Assembly: GCF_950295315.1 (NCBI RefSeq)
Contig: NC_080166.1
Coordinates: 99,701,141 to 99,765,140 of the forward strand
Direction: 5' to 3'
Length of the DNA: 64,000 nucleotides
Source: Erinaceus europaeus
Lineage: Eukaryota; Chordata; Mammalia; Eulipotyphla; Erinaceidae
Shown: positions 1-9,674 of the stretch, in pieces
How positions within the stretch are numbered: the stretch's first letter is position 1
Layout of the letters: every line of letters starts with the position of its first letter
Position numbers and translations under genes: made by a program
Notes under the pieces: generated by a model
What the model was told of the DNA's origin: nothing
The model's database searches: none
Seen by the model: only the letters and a program-made list of their open reading frames with translations

Positions 1-149
1 TGTACCACCACCCCTTCTAATACAATTCAGTTTTCTAATAGTCTTTCTCCACTCGGGCTACTATAAAAAATATCACAGATTCAGAACTTATGAATAATTT
101 ATTTACTACTTGCCATTCTGGTCTGGATGTCCTACATCCAGGTGCTGGT

Positions 150-405
150 AGATTTGGTGTCTGGTGAGGACTGCTTCTTCATTCATGGATAGTTTAGTCT
201 TCTCACTGTGTTCTTTCCTGGGAGAGTCAGTAGGTCTATAAGGTCTATTTGACAAAGGCACTAATTGTATTAATCAGGTCTTCACCCTCATGACTTACTA
301 ACTTCAAAAGTCCCCACCTCCACATTCCAGTATATGAGGGGTTCAATTTCAACATGTAGATTTTGGGATGTCAAATTCAGTCATTGAGTACTAAAGGTCC
401 TTCTT
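150..405 (-). mobile_element. MaLR-type (MLT1-like) LTR remnant
   Basis: The stretch CACTAATTGTATTAATCAGG, then CACCCTCATGAC, AAAAGTCCCCACCTCC and TTTCAACATGTAGATTTTG, follows the order seen in the reverse complement of MLT1/MSTA-type MaLR LTRs (scheduled CACTAAT, CCACCCTCATGAC, AAAGGCCCCACCTCC, TTCAACATATGAATTTTG). It is heavily diverged and has no internal sequence. The left boundary is uncertain. Confidence 0.5.
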
Positions 406-1356
406 TTTGTCAAATGTTGCCTTGAGTTATTGTAAAATCTGTGCTTAAAGCTCAGTCTTGCAGCTGCATCTGTCATCCATTTCCTCACTAGGTCTGATCT
501 CTGTGTGTTGGGTTCACTTCTCTGTGCTTAATTTATCTTTAGGATCTTGACCTCTCAGGTCCTGGACTCTACTCTTTGTACCCTTATTCCTTTGAGACAA
601 CGGAAAATGGCTCAACCTCTCTGCCTTTTTATCTTCACGTTCTCCTAAATTTCTCAGCCTTTATGTCTATAATGCTGAGGAAGGACAGGTACTTCAAGGG
701 GAATTGTGTCATAAAAGAGAGGTTTATCTCAATGAATTTATCTTCCATTGTAAGTCTTGACTTTTTAGTCTAATTACCCTGAGAGCTGTCCCAAACTTCC
801 AACCAGCTTCTTACAAAGAATTTGGCCTAGTTGTTCTTGGTAGCGAGATCTGTCAACATAAGCCTATAATAGCCAGTGGTATGTTTTGTTGGGAAGACCA
901 AATAACTTAATAGCCACAGAAACCCCTGAAAGTGTACAACCGTTCAAGAAGTCCCCTTGACCTTTTGGCCTCCAGGCAATGGCAGACTGGCATCAAGGTA
1001 AACCTGGTCAGCTTTTCTTCCCAAATTGGTTATTAGCAAATCACAGAACAAATAAAAAATGCATGTCCTTGGTCATCCTTTCTCCTTAGAAAAACCAGCT
1101 GCTAGATTAAACTTACTATAAGCAGCAGCTCTGATCCATGCATGACAATTTCAAAAACTTTTGAATTTTCATAGCATTTTTTTCTCTGCTACTCTATAAG
1201 AATGTTATAAAATATGGGGCAAGCTCCTTAAATCTACAGAGAAAAGTAAAAATTGATATAAGTATCCCAGTAACTGGGGAAATGTTTCTGCTATTATCAA
1301 TTGTTGAAATATGTTAATAACTAAATTCCCTATCTTTCCCAAAATTTGAATGTGTG

Positions 1357-1358
<2 letters not shown>
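406..1358. other. Unique sequence, no feature seen
   Basis: About 950 bp with no recognisable repeat, no long open frame (the best is 65 codons) and no splice-bounded coding segment that I can defend. AT-rich and ordinary in composition. Confidence 0.6.

Positions 1359-1359
<1 letters not shown>

Positions 1360-1387
<28 letters not shown>
1360..1387. repeat. (CA)n microsatellite
   Basis: An uninterrupted AC dinucleotide tract of about 14 units, just upstream of an L1 copy. Confidence 0.95.
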
Positions 1388-1408
1388 CTGAATCCTCACT
1401 TAAAAATG

Positions 1409-2200
1409 TATGCATCTCCCAATCCATACCAAATAATATTGCATCCGCCGATCACAACCTAACCAATGCAACGATTGTCACCTTAACATGCTTCACCTCA
1501 GACTGTGTCCAGAGACTTCACAAGTGAAATGACAACCCTTCAGCTTCATTACTTGGGTGAGACCTTTCCTTTCATAGTATTCTCTAATTCTATCCCAGGT
1601 GGTTCACTTTCTAACAAAGTCCCATAACCTAGATATACACCAGTTTCTGTGAGAGAGAGCTTATGTTCACACGTATCCATAAATTACTGCAAAATATATA
1701 CCTGAAAGCAGAAGTACACTAGAGTTTGCAGTGAGTATCCCCCTAACACTTCCTCTCCACTATTCCAAGCTTTGGGTCCATGATTGCTCAACAATTTATT
1801 TGGCTTCATATGTTAACTCTCTTTTCAATCACCAGGTTCCAGATGCCACCAGGATGCTGGCCAGTCTTCCCTGGATTGAAGACCCCACCAATGTGTCCTG
1901 GAGCTCAGCTTCCCCAGAGACACACCCTACTAGGGAAAGAGAGAGGCAGACTGGGAGTATGGACTGACCAGTCAACACCCATGTTCAGCGGGGAAGCAAT
2001 TATAGAAGCCAGACCTTCTACCTTCTGCGACCTTCAATGACCCTGGGTCCATGTTCCCAGAGGGCTAGAGAATGGGAAAGCTATCAGGGGAGAGGGTGGG
2101 TTATGGAGATTGGGTGGTGGGAATTGTGTGGAGTTGTACCCCTCCTACCTTATGGTTTTGTTAATTAATCCTTTCTTAAATAAAAAAAATAATAAAAAAA
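1409..2200 (+). mobile_element. Hedgehog L1 3' end, short form, 5'-truncated
   Basis: Runs in sense from GCATCTCCCAATCCATACC through the conserved blocks GTTAACTCTCTTTTCA, CCACCAATGTGTCCTGGAGC and GGTGGTGGGAATTGTGTGGA to an A-rich tail (2176-2200). It lacks the extra block of about 650 bp found in the long copies. It matches the copies at 35184-35808 and 39153-39770 in layout. Short frames inside it are not genes. No clear TSD was found. Confidence 0.85.
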
Positions 2201-2210
2201 TTGTGGTTTT

Positions 2211-2382
2211 ATCATCTAAGAAAATTGATTTGCATTTGTGGTAATATGAAAGATTTTGAAAACATGTCCAGAGCTTTTGATGTTAATAAACGCATTTTTC
2301 TCTAAACTAAGGTTTGGTACCTATATTCCTTTGTGAATTGGGTATTAGGAGAGTTGCTTTATAGAATGGTCACCTGTCTGAG
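2211..2382. repeat. Duplicated unit, copy 1
   Basis: About 165 bp starting near TCATCTAAGAAAAT and ending GGTCACCTGTCTGAGGT. It recurs in the same orientation at 3861-4033 with roughly 20 differences. Blocks such as ATATGAAAGATTTTGAAAAC and CTAAACTAAGGTTTGGTACC are identical. Not a repeat family I recognise. Confidence 0.8.
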
Positions 2383-2394
2383 GTATTATTGTTG

Positions 2395-2533
2395 GGTTTT
2401 TATTGTTGGGTTATTACTGGAGCTCACTGTCAGCACTGTGAATCCACTGCTCTTGGTGGTGGATGGGGGCTTACACCTGGTCCTTGCTCATGGTGAGATG
2501 CTCAATCTGGTTTGCTATAATCCAGCTCCACCC
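2395..2533 (-). mobile_element. SINE remnant with internal deletion
   Basis: Begins with the reverse complement of the SINE 3' cassette (GGGTTATTACTGGAGCTCA ... GTGAATCCACTGCTC) and jumps directly to the antisense tRNA head (CCTGGTCCTTGCTCATGGTGA...AATCTGGTTTG). The core and linker are missing. Confidence 0.7.
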
Positions 2534-2870
2534 TGAACATTCATATCTGCAAATTTAAGTTTAGGAGATATCAAGAATTTAAGCTTCTACTTAAACCATA
2601 GAGGGAGTAAGGGAGTAAAACTATAAGAATTGTTTCTTATTTTCTGAAATTTCAGAGGGTTTTTGAAAGAAAAAAACTAATAAAAAGAATTAGTGTAACC
2701 AAAATTCTAACTATAAAATTAACAAAATAGTTGATTAATTACTATTATGTGTCAAAAAAATTAGAAAATATGTTTATAAAGACAAGTATGGCACAATTGT
2801 TTCCTTTAAAGTATAATGAATTTTATCCTTCCCTATCTTTAATTGATGCATTCTAACTTCCTTTGTTCAG
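2534..2870. other. AT-rich unique spacer
   Basis: No repeat or coding feature recognised. Rich in AAAATT and TTTAAA words. Confidence 0.5.
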
Positions 2871-2958
2871 GAAGAACAAAGATGGAAATAAAATGATCTC
2901 CAGAAGCAATGGATTCATAGGGTAGGCACTGGCCCCAGTGTCAACCCTGGAGGCAAAC
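2871..2958 (+). mobile_element. Isolated SINE 3' cassette (no head)
   Basis: AAGAACAAAGATGGAAATAA, then ATGATCTCCAGAAGCAATGG, then CCCTGGAGGCAAA: only the 3' end of a long SINE. It is nearly identical to 3384-3470 and shares unusual variants (AGAAGCAATGG, ATAGGGTAGG) with it. There is no tRNA head upstream. Confidence 0.75.
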
Positions 2959-3139
2959 CCCAAAACCCACAGGAAAAGAAAAAGTACAGCAATGATAAAA
3001 TTTAAAATACTTTTAAATCTTTTAACTATGAAATATACCTTTAGGAAATATTTGCTAATATATTTGTGTCCACTATTTTTATAGTGTCAGAATATATTTC
3101 TGTAGAAATATTTGATTTCTAATTAAAAGAATCAGACCC

Positions 3140-3490
3140 AGTGGGCAGGCCATAGCACACCGGGTTAAGCATACTTAGTGCAAAGCTCAGAGACTGGCAC
3201 AAGGATCGGGGTTCGAATCCTGGCTCCCCATCTGGTGGGGGGTGTGTGGGGTGTGCATGTCACTTCGCAAGTGTGAAGCAGGTCTGCAGGTGTTTTTCTT
3301 TCCCCCTCTCTGTCTTCCCCTCCTCTCTCAGTTTCTTTCTGCCCTATCCAAAAATAACAACAGCAGTAGCGGCAACAACAGCAAGAACAAAGATGGAAAT
3401 AAAATGATCTCCAGAAGCAATGGATTCATAGGGTAGGCACTAGCCCCAGTGTTAACCCTGGAGGCAAAAACAAACAAACAAATAAATAAT
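3140..3490 (+). mobile_element. Long tRNA-derived SINE with 3' cassette
   Basis: Head GGGCAGGCCATAGCACACCG, B-box GGTTCGAATCC, core GAAGCAGGTCTGCAGGTGT, pyrimidine-rich stretch, AAC/GGCAAC linker, then the cassette ending CCCTGGAGGCAAA and an (AAAC)n tail. Flanks AATCAGACCC and AATCAGGCCC are a probable target-site duplication. Confidence 0.9.
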
Positions 3491-3547
3491 ATAAATCAGG
3501 CCCTATTTTAATTATGGCAGATTATTTTAATATTTTCATAATATATA

Positions 3548-3705
3548 GGGGCAGAAAAACTCAGCACTAAACCACAAGAATTGTTGCATGCCTGAAACCC
3601 AAGAGGCCCCAGGTTCAATTCCTGGCATGTTCAGATAACATAGGTGAGCAGTGTGTTTTGGCCTTTTTATCATACATGCAAAATCAATAAAAAATATTTA
3701 ATAGT
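3548..3705 (+). mobile_element. Old tRNA-derived SINE
   Basis: A-box-like GGGCAGAAAAACTCAGC, CATGCCTGAAACCC, B-box AGGTTCAATTCC and an A-rich end (CAATAAAAAATATTTA). Divergent; resembles type C/D heads elsewhere in the window. Confidence 0.6.
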
Positions 3706-3860
3706 GTACCAAATGCATAAAGAAAAGTTATAAATTTGTTAAAACTGAACTTCTACTTTTCATTTATGTACACCAAATGTGAAATAGCCACTATTAACTG
3801 TTTTGAAGGTGAAACATCTCTCTTAGAGCAAATGCAAGTAAGAAGCAATTATGACACCTT

Positions 3861-4033
3861 ACCCAAGAAAATGGAATTGCATATGTAGTAATATGAAAGA
3901 TTTTGAAAACATGTTTAGAGCCTTTGGTGCTAATAAACATATCTTTCTCTAAACTAAGGTTTGGTACCTGTATTCCTTTATGAGTTGGGTATTAGGAAAG
4001 TTACTTTATAGAACGGTCACTTGTCTGAGATTC
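3861..4033. repeat. Duplicated unit, copy 2
   Basis: Direct-repeat partner of 2211-2382, displaced by about 1.65 kb. Homology stops at CTGTCTGAGATTCGG. A 146-codon open frame starts inside this copy (3980), as a 67-codon frame does in copy 1. Their first 17 residues align, but this is not evidence of a gene. Confidence 0.8.
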
Positions 4034-4842
4034 GGAGTAGTCCTCAATCTTCAACATGCCCTTCAATGTTGTGATAATACATACTCATATTTTAATCTCA
4101 AGATTAAAAGTTGTCTATGTGTTCTCATCCTGTTTACTTATTTTCTTTTGGGTAGTTGTCAAAAGCTAGAGTTCTGCAGGTTATTTTGCTCAGAAATGCT
4201 CAAGTCAGACAGACAAAATCCTTTTCCTATAGTTTTTTTAAAAGCCATTTCTCAGAAGTATAGGAATTCTTATTTGTTGAAAATCTGCATGAATCTAAAA
4301 TTAAACACAACAACAGCAATTCATGTTGAAAATAATTTTAAAAAGAAGGAAACCATGGCAACAGAATCATTTATTTTTAACTGCACCAAACCTTATCTCG
4401 TTTTTCACCGCCCGAACTAAGCAGATTTAAGTCATAGCTTTTTCTGTGTTGCCTATTCCCATTGTAATTCTGCAAGAGTCAAAAATAGCAGCAGGAATTG
4501 TCATATTTATATTACTAAGTACCATGAAAGTCTTGCTTCTCTTCATACTGACTTGCTCACGTTATCCAGCTAGTGGCCTCTGAGGAGCTGTGGTTGTCAA
4601 GAAGCTCAGCTAATGCAATCATAGGGACAAGGCCATGCTAACACCACTTGGCTCTCTACTGGGAAAGTTAGGGTCCTAATTTAAATTACTGAAGGATTCC
4701 TCCTTTTATCAGAAGGGAACTGACCACACAGGGCATGAGCATATGTAACTGCAGCATGTACCGATACAGCTTCCCCGGGCTCCTAGGGGCCCTGTCTGAG
4801 CACAGTGTAGGGGTAGAAAGAAAACATTCTGTCTGCCTCTGG
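4034..4842. other. Unique sequence, no feature seen
   Basis: Includes a locally GC-richer patch (4560-4830) with GCTTCCCCGGGCTCCTAGGG. No gene structure is evident. The 146-codon frame overlapping its start has no recognisable domain. Confidence 0.5.
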
Positions 4843-4869
4843 GTTTTTTTTGTTTGTTTGTTTGTTTTT
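4843..4869. repeat. (TTTG)n simple repeat
   Basis: A T-run followed by four TTTG units. Possibly the residue of an antisense retroposon tail. Confidence 0.85.
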
Positions 4870-5090
4870 GTCAGTGGATGGAGGGGAGCTGGATAAGTAA
4901 GGCAGTATGAGACAAATTGATAAGTGAAAAAAGTAGAGAAGAATTTATTTAAAAAGTTTGTCTCCTACAGTTATATGAAATTCTTAGTAACTGCCCACAT
5001 GGCCCTAGACATAATTTTAAATAGCTTTGCTAATACAGAGGATTTGAGGAAGAAGAATGGAAAGGTTAGGGAGGTTACAAAAAAGAAAAA

Positions 5091-5352
5091 AGAGGCAGGG
5101 TGGTGGTGCACCTGGTAGAGTGCATATGTTACCATGCACAAGGATTCAGATTCAAGTCCCCAACCCCATTTACAGAACTTCACAAGTGGTGAAGCAATGC
5201 TGCAGGCATCTGTCGTTTTCTCTCCTTCACTATCTCCCCCTTCCCTCTCAATTTCTCTGTCTCTCTAAAAAATAAAATTCACCACAAGGAGCAATGGACT
5301 CCAGATACCTAGAACCAGTGATAACCCTGGTGGCAATTTAAAAAAATAAAAT
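5091..5352 (+). mobile_element. tRNA-derived SINE, short body plus 3' cassette
   Basis: Head GGGTGGTGGTGCACCTGGTA, AGATTCAAGTCCCC B-box region, GTGGTGAAGCAATGCTGCAGG core, pyrimidine tract, then GGAGCAATGGACTCCAG...AACCCTGGTGGCA cassette and A-rich tail. The cassette therefore also occurs on a short-type body. Confidence 0.85.
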
Positions 5353-5399
5353 AAGTAGAAGAGGAAAAGAAAAGAAAGTTAAAGAAAGAACACAGGGTA

Positions 5400-7120
5400 A
5401 ATATAGAACCAAGTATACTTAAGTACCCAGGCAGATTTAAGAACTAAGCTTTCTCCACTGACTAGAGACAATGGGATAAAGTCTTTTCTTGTTCATTGGG
5501 AGTAAACACTCTTACAAAGAGAACTCTTCTTTTGTGTCTCTAAATGCTTTTTTGTTCAAAGGCATTCTCCACTCAGACTTCAGAGCCCCTTATGTAAAAT
5601 CAACTTTTTGCTAAAAATATATTTTTGGGTTGACAGGATTTTTTGCTCCCCTAGAACAGTACCTAGATAACTGTGCTGTTGCTGCCTTTTAAATCACTGC
5701 CTGATTTTACATCATCATGTCAGAAGAACTTAGAATATATCTCCTTTGCCTAAACAAAGATTTACAAACTTCAGGCAAAGATTTTTTATTAAATGTCTTA
5801 TAAGTGCTCATCTGACATTTTTACATGGTTGATAGCACTGGAAAGCATAAACTTTCTCTTATGAAAATTAAAAAAAAACCACTTATTTTCAAGACTAGTA
5901 TATACTTGGAAATATAGTAGTTTCTTTCAGTAAGTACCAATGAGAGATAGTATTTAATTTTTTTCTTATTTCTCTGCTGATTTTGATTTCTGTTAGCTCA
6001 GATGATTGAGGAACTCATGGTATCCAAAGATAAAGGTTCATGTCTTGTTGATTCGGTTGTTCTATTCATCCCAGAAAAGCCCTAAGAGAAATGCATGCTT
6101 TAGTTTTGAAGATCAAAGACTTGAGTAATAGAAATAGGCATAAGAATATATTTGGAGCCATGAAAGGCATTAACCCAATAAGCCAATTGAATCACACAGA
6201 AGAACTGATCTTACATTTTGTGAAATAAATGGAAAATCTGATGGTTCACCTGTTTATTTGTGAACCACAGAGTTTCAAGAAAGAGACTGCAAGAAGTCTC
6301 TGTCTTCTAAGGTACTGGATGTATCAAGAAAAAAATTGAGGAATAGGCTCTATATTAGTTCATTCTAACTTATTTATTCAGTGTACTTGTTTATATGGCC
6401 CATAATACAGGAATGCCTCTGGATTACCTTGGTTTACAGGACACTGCCTGGCTCTGAAGGCTTTTGAGTTATAGGTCAAAGTTTACCTGCTGTGTCTGCA
6501 TACTTACAGGGACGAAATGATCATTTACCAATAACATTAAGTATTTCAGTTCTCTAAAGTAAAGAAAAACAAGAAAACCATTGTTTAGAATTATTGCTTT
6601 GGAATCAGAACTTAAAGTACATAATTTTTCAGGTTCACAACAGAGCAACAAAATCTTTTTCTCTTTGGAGGAATTATGTGCAAAAAAGCATGACTACTCC
6701 AGTTTCTCTGTCTCCACCACTGCAGTTACTTTATTTTTTGTGATTGCTTCTTTATCTCAGACATTTACCACTTTGGGGTAGCAGCTGAGAATTTATTCTG
6801 GAAGTATTTATTTTGTTACTCCAAAGCTGGAGTCCCTGTCCATGATCAATGGTAAGTATAGAAATTGGGTTGCAGAAGCAGAGAGACATGAGAGAATTCA
6901 GGTATAAAAAAAGATTTTGAAGAGCCATCACTTACCATCCTAGGGAGGTATAAAAGAAAAGAAAAAAAATACTAGGTGCTTATTCAGAAAGAAAGGAGCA
7001 ATAATACAAATGCAAAAGTAAAATCACAGAGCCCCACTCCTGTGAAACATGACTATGTCAACATCCTGAAATGAACCTAATTTTGACACTATAATTCAGT
7101 GAACAGATGAGAAAAACAAT
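5400..7120. other. Unique sequence, no feature seen
   Basis: About 1.7 kb without a repeat I can name. The two frames of 60-66 codons near 6470-6780 lie on opposite strands of the same AT-rich stretch and have no coding signature. Confidence 0.5.
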
Positions 7121-7142
7121 GATTTTTTTTTTTTTAGGCAGT

Positions 7143-7285
7143 CAATCCATTTCTTCACTGTGGGAAGGGGAATGGGAGGGGAAGGGGGAAGGGACACAGA
7201 CCTTTGGTGGCAGGAATTGTGTTCCTATATACTCCTATTAACTTATAGTCTTACAAATCACTATTTAATCAATATGAGAGGGAAA
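7143..7285 (+). mobile_element. Older L1 3' end
   Basis: G-rich stretch GGGAAGGGGAATGGGAGGGG, then CACAGACCTTTGGTGG, GGAATTGTGTTCCTATA and TCACTATTTAATCAATA. This is the typical G-rich run followed by an A-rich end of an L1 3' UTR. No tail or TSD survives. Confidence 0.6.
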
Positions 7286-7510
7286 AACAATGATCTTACT
7301 GAGCCTCTGGTCAGTTTGTTATAGTCAAGCATTAATCAATGATATAAGTGATAAATGTAAATATTTTTATTACGTTGCAAGTTATTACTGGAAAATCATT
7401 ATTGACTAGGTAAGCAAGTAGCAGAAGAAAATTTTGAAATATTGGCACAAATTGCTTCCTTTATATCTGAAGTGTGTCCATTTTGGTGAGGCTGTAGGTA
7501 CTTAAACTTT

Positions 7511-7697
7511 AAAAAAATATTTTATTTTATTTCATTTTTGAGAGACATGCAGAGAAGGAGAGAGAGGGAGAGAGAGAACCAGAGCACTGCACTGTTTAGC
7601 TCTGGTTTATAACGGTGCAGGGGACTGAACCTGGGACTTTGGAACCTTAGGCAAGAGAGTCTCTTTGCATAACCATTATGTTATCTCCCCCACCCAA
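7511..7697 (-). mobile_element. tRNA-derived SINE, type C
   Basis: Reading the minus strand: GGGGGAGATAACATAATGGT head, GGTTCAGTCCCCTGCACC B-box region, ACCAGAGCTAAACAGTGCAG, pyrimidine tract and A-rich tail. A perfect 12-bp duplication TACTTAAACTTT flanks it (7499-7510 and 7698-7709), proving insertion by target-primed retroposition. Confidence 0.92.
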
Positions 7698-7837
7698 TAC
7701 TTAAACTTTTTAGTCTACCAGCAAATAAAATTACCCTGGGGGAGGTGTATTTATTGTCATTAGTTCAATAGAAAAGATACACTTTGATGGATTGTAGTAA
7801 TGCAGTATTAGTCAACTTATTCTTGAATGGATGTTAT

Positions 7838-7972
7838 TTTTGAAAGAGAGACAAAGAGAGAATGGAACAGAGCTTTGCAAAGCTCTGGCATATGCTACCT
7901 TGGGAATAGAAACTGGAGTCTCAGTCACTTAAGTGCTTTGCTCTGTCACTGAGCAATCTTCCTCGCCTCTTG
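7838..7972 (-). mobile_element. Old tRNA-derived SINE
   Basis: Antisense SINE layout: purine-rich GAGAGACAAAGAGAGAA, AGCTCTGGCATATGCTACC, GAAACTGGAGTCTCAGTC (degenerate B-box), ending near GAGCAATCTTCCTCGCC. Diverged, no TSD. Confidence 0.55.
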
Positions 7973-8069
7973 GATGGATTTCTAAAATATTGGATGCATA
8001 AGAGGATGGCAGTAATAGATGTGTGAGGCAATTAGAACAAAGACAAAGGCAGAGTAGAAAGCAAACATA

Positions 8070-8272
8070 GGGCTGGCAAGATAGCTCTCTTGGATAGTGA
8101 GCCTACTTTGTTATGCTCACAATCATGGTTTGAGCCTGAACCCCATGCCACAGGAGATAGTTTCAGTACTATGGTATCTTTCCCTCTCTCCTTTTACCTT
8201 TCTCTTTCTATCTTCAGAACTTGAAATCCTGGTGGTGAAATCCTGGGGATGACAAAATTAAAAAATTAAGAA
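8070..8272 (+). mobile_element. tRNA-derived SINE, type E
   Basis: Head GGCTGGCAAGATAGCTCTCT, B-box-like ATGGTTTGAGCCTGAACCCC, GGTATCTTTCCCTCTC pyrimidine stretch and an A-rich end. Same family as 12240-12447, 26303-26510 and 38255-38445. Confidence 0.75.
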
Positions 8273-8279
8273 AAAAATT

Positions 8280-8760
8280 GGAAGTAAAGCCAGAGGAGGA
8301 GTGACCATACTCACGAAGAGTCTGGAGGCGCTGCATCTCACCAGGAGGCGGACTTCTCTCGTTTTGCCCCTGGGTATTATTCTGTCACCTTCCTAACAGA
8401 AAAGCAAGGACTGACATGATTCCCTTTGTCTATGAGTTAAATTCAGTCTTTTAGAGGAAGCATAAATGTTCTCAGTGCTGTTACTGGAGAGGAGTGTCTC
8501 CCCCTGGGTCCCCATAAAAAAAGTTAGTGAGTCATCTGGCTATGATCCTAGAGAGCACACACCAGAAGACTGGGGGCATTTCTTGGAGGAGTTGTCTCCT
8601 ACCAGGTCCCCAGGGTCTGGAATCTCTCTGCCACTCAATGAATGAAGTCACTCGACCTCTCTGTGACCGAGATGCTTCAGCTGAAAAGCAGTGGCTTGGT
8701 GACCTCAAGGGCTACATCCAGCAGTGAAATTCTGTTTCCTGGATTTTCATCAATATAGTA
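8280..8760. other. Unique segment, relatively CpG/GC rich
   Basis: Not a repeat I recognise. It is richer in G+C and CpG (CACGAAG, GGCGCTG, GGCGGAC, CTCGACC, GACCGAG) than its neighbours and carries a 66-codon frame (8527-8727). No domain, no convincing splice sites. It could be an old pseudogene, conserved element or unnamed repeat. Confidence 0.4.
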
Positions 8761-9015
8761 GGCCCTTAAAAAGCTCTACTTGCTAACATTTTTCATTTTA
8801 GAAAGGCTGAACACTCTTGAAATAAGACTGTGTGTAGGAGTTTGTGTTTGTATTTAAATGTTTTACTCATTGATCTACTGCTCCAGACAGAATCCAGGAG
8901 GAAGGTAGAATCTACACTAGTAATAAAAGGAATATTCAATATAAAGAATTGATCAACTAGTTTCGAAGAGTATTTATAAGTGAGACTAAAAGAGAACTCA
9001 AAGAATACTCTAGGG

Positions 9016-9111
9016 GCATGGGCTAGCACAGAGGGTTAAGCACACATGGCGTGAAGCAAAAAAAAAAAAGAAAGAAAGAAAAAAGAAAGAAAGAAAGGAA
9101 AAGAAAAGAAA
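9016..9111 (+). mobile_element. Truncated SINE: tRNA head plus A/G-rich tail only
   Basis: GCATGGGCTAGCACAGAGGG and TTAAGCACACATGGCGTGAAGC match the first ~43 bp of a long SINE, then an A-run and (GAAA)n follow directly. A 9-bp duplication ACTCTAGGG flanks it (9007-9015, 9112-9120). Core, linker and cassette are absent. Confidence 0.8.
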
Positions 9112-9120
9112 ACTCTAGGG

Positions 9121-9670
9121 CTGAAAGTTGATAACCAATAAAGAGAAATATTGGAGAGGAGTTAGACATCCTCTTCAAAGCTGAAATTTAGACTTTCATG
9201 AAGGGGGTGTTCCTTGACCTACTAGATGACAGAGAAATTCACTACATACCACCCCCCCCAACTGGTCTCAGATGTCAAGAGATAATGATGTCTACAGAGG
9301 GATAAGCATTCATAATGTCCCCCAGCAGATCAACAAAACTTGACTACTAGATTAATACACCTGATAACAGGATAACAGGCACACCCTAGAATCAAGAAAG
9401 AAAGTAACTAAATCAGGAAAAATCTCTTCTGTCACTAGCCCTCTTCAACATCCTCTGCTGTCAATATTTATACTGTACCAGCAGACTAAGGAGAAATTCT
9501 CTTGGATTTCAATTCCACTATTACCGAGCTGGGGAATAAAAGGTAGATTTAGAACTCAGAGGCAGTCCATTGATAATTAGCATATTAACCTCTCCCTAAA
9601 TCATTGAAATGCCAAAATGAGTAATGTGAAATCACAAACGTTTATCATGCTGCAATACAAAAAGTGATAC
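9121..9670. other. Unique sequence, no feature seen
   Basis: Plain AT-rich sequence with a C-run at 9251-9258. No repeat or ORF of note. Confidence 0.5.
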
Positions 9671-9674
9671 TTTT

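Noticed and set aside
1731..2040. Recurrent short peptides (e.g. ...TRERERQ..., ...GKERGRLGVW...) seen at 1.7, 32.5, 35.3, 39.3, 41.0, 42.4 and 53.7 kb
   Set aside because: They are translations of the same L1 3' region in different frames and strands, with no consistent reading frame.
3980..4420. 146-codon open frame starting inside duplicated unit copy 2
   Set aside because: Homology between the two copies ends after about 17 codons, with replacements among them. The rest is AT-rich and resembles no known protein.
8280..8760. CpG island / promoter
   Set aside because: CpG density is only modestly above the surroundings and far short of an island. No TATA, initiator or transcript evidence.
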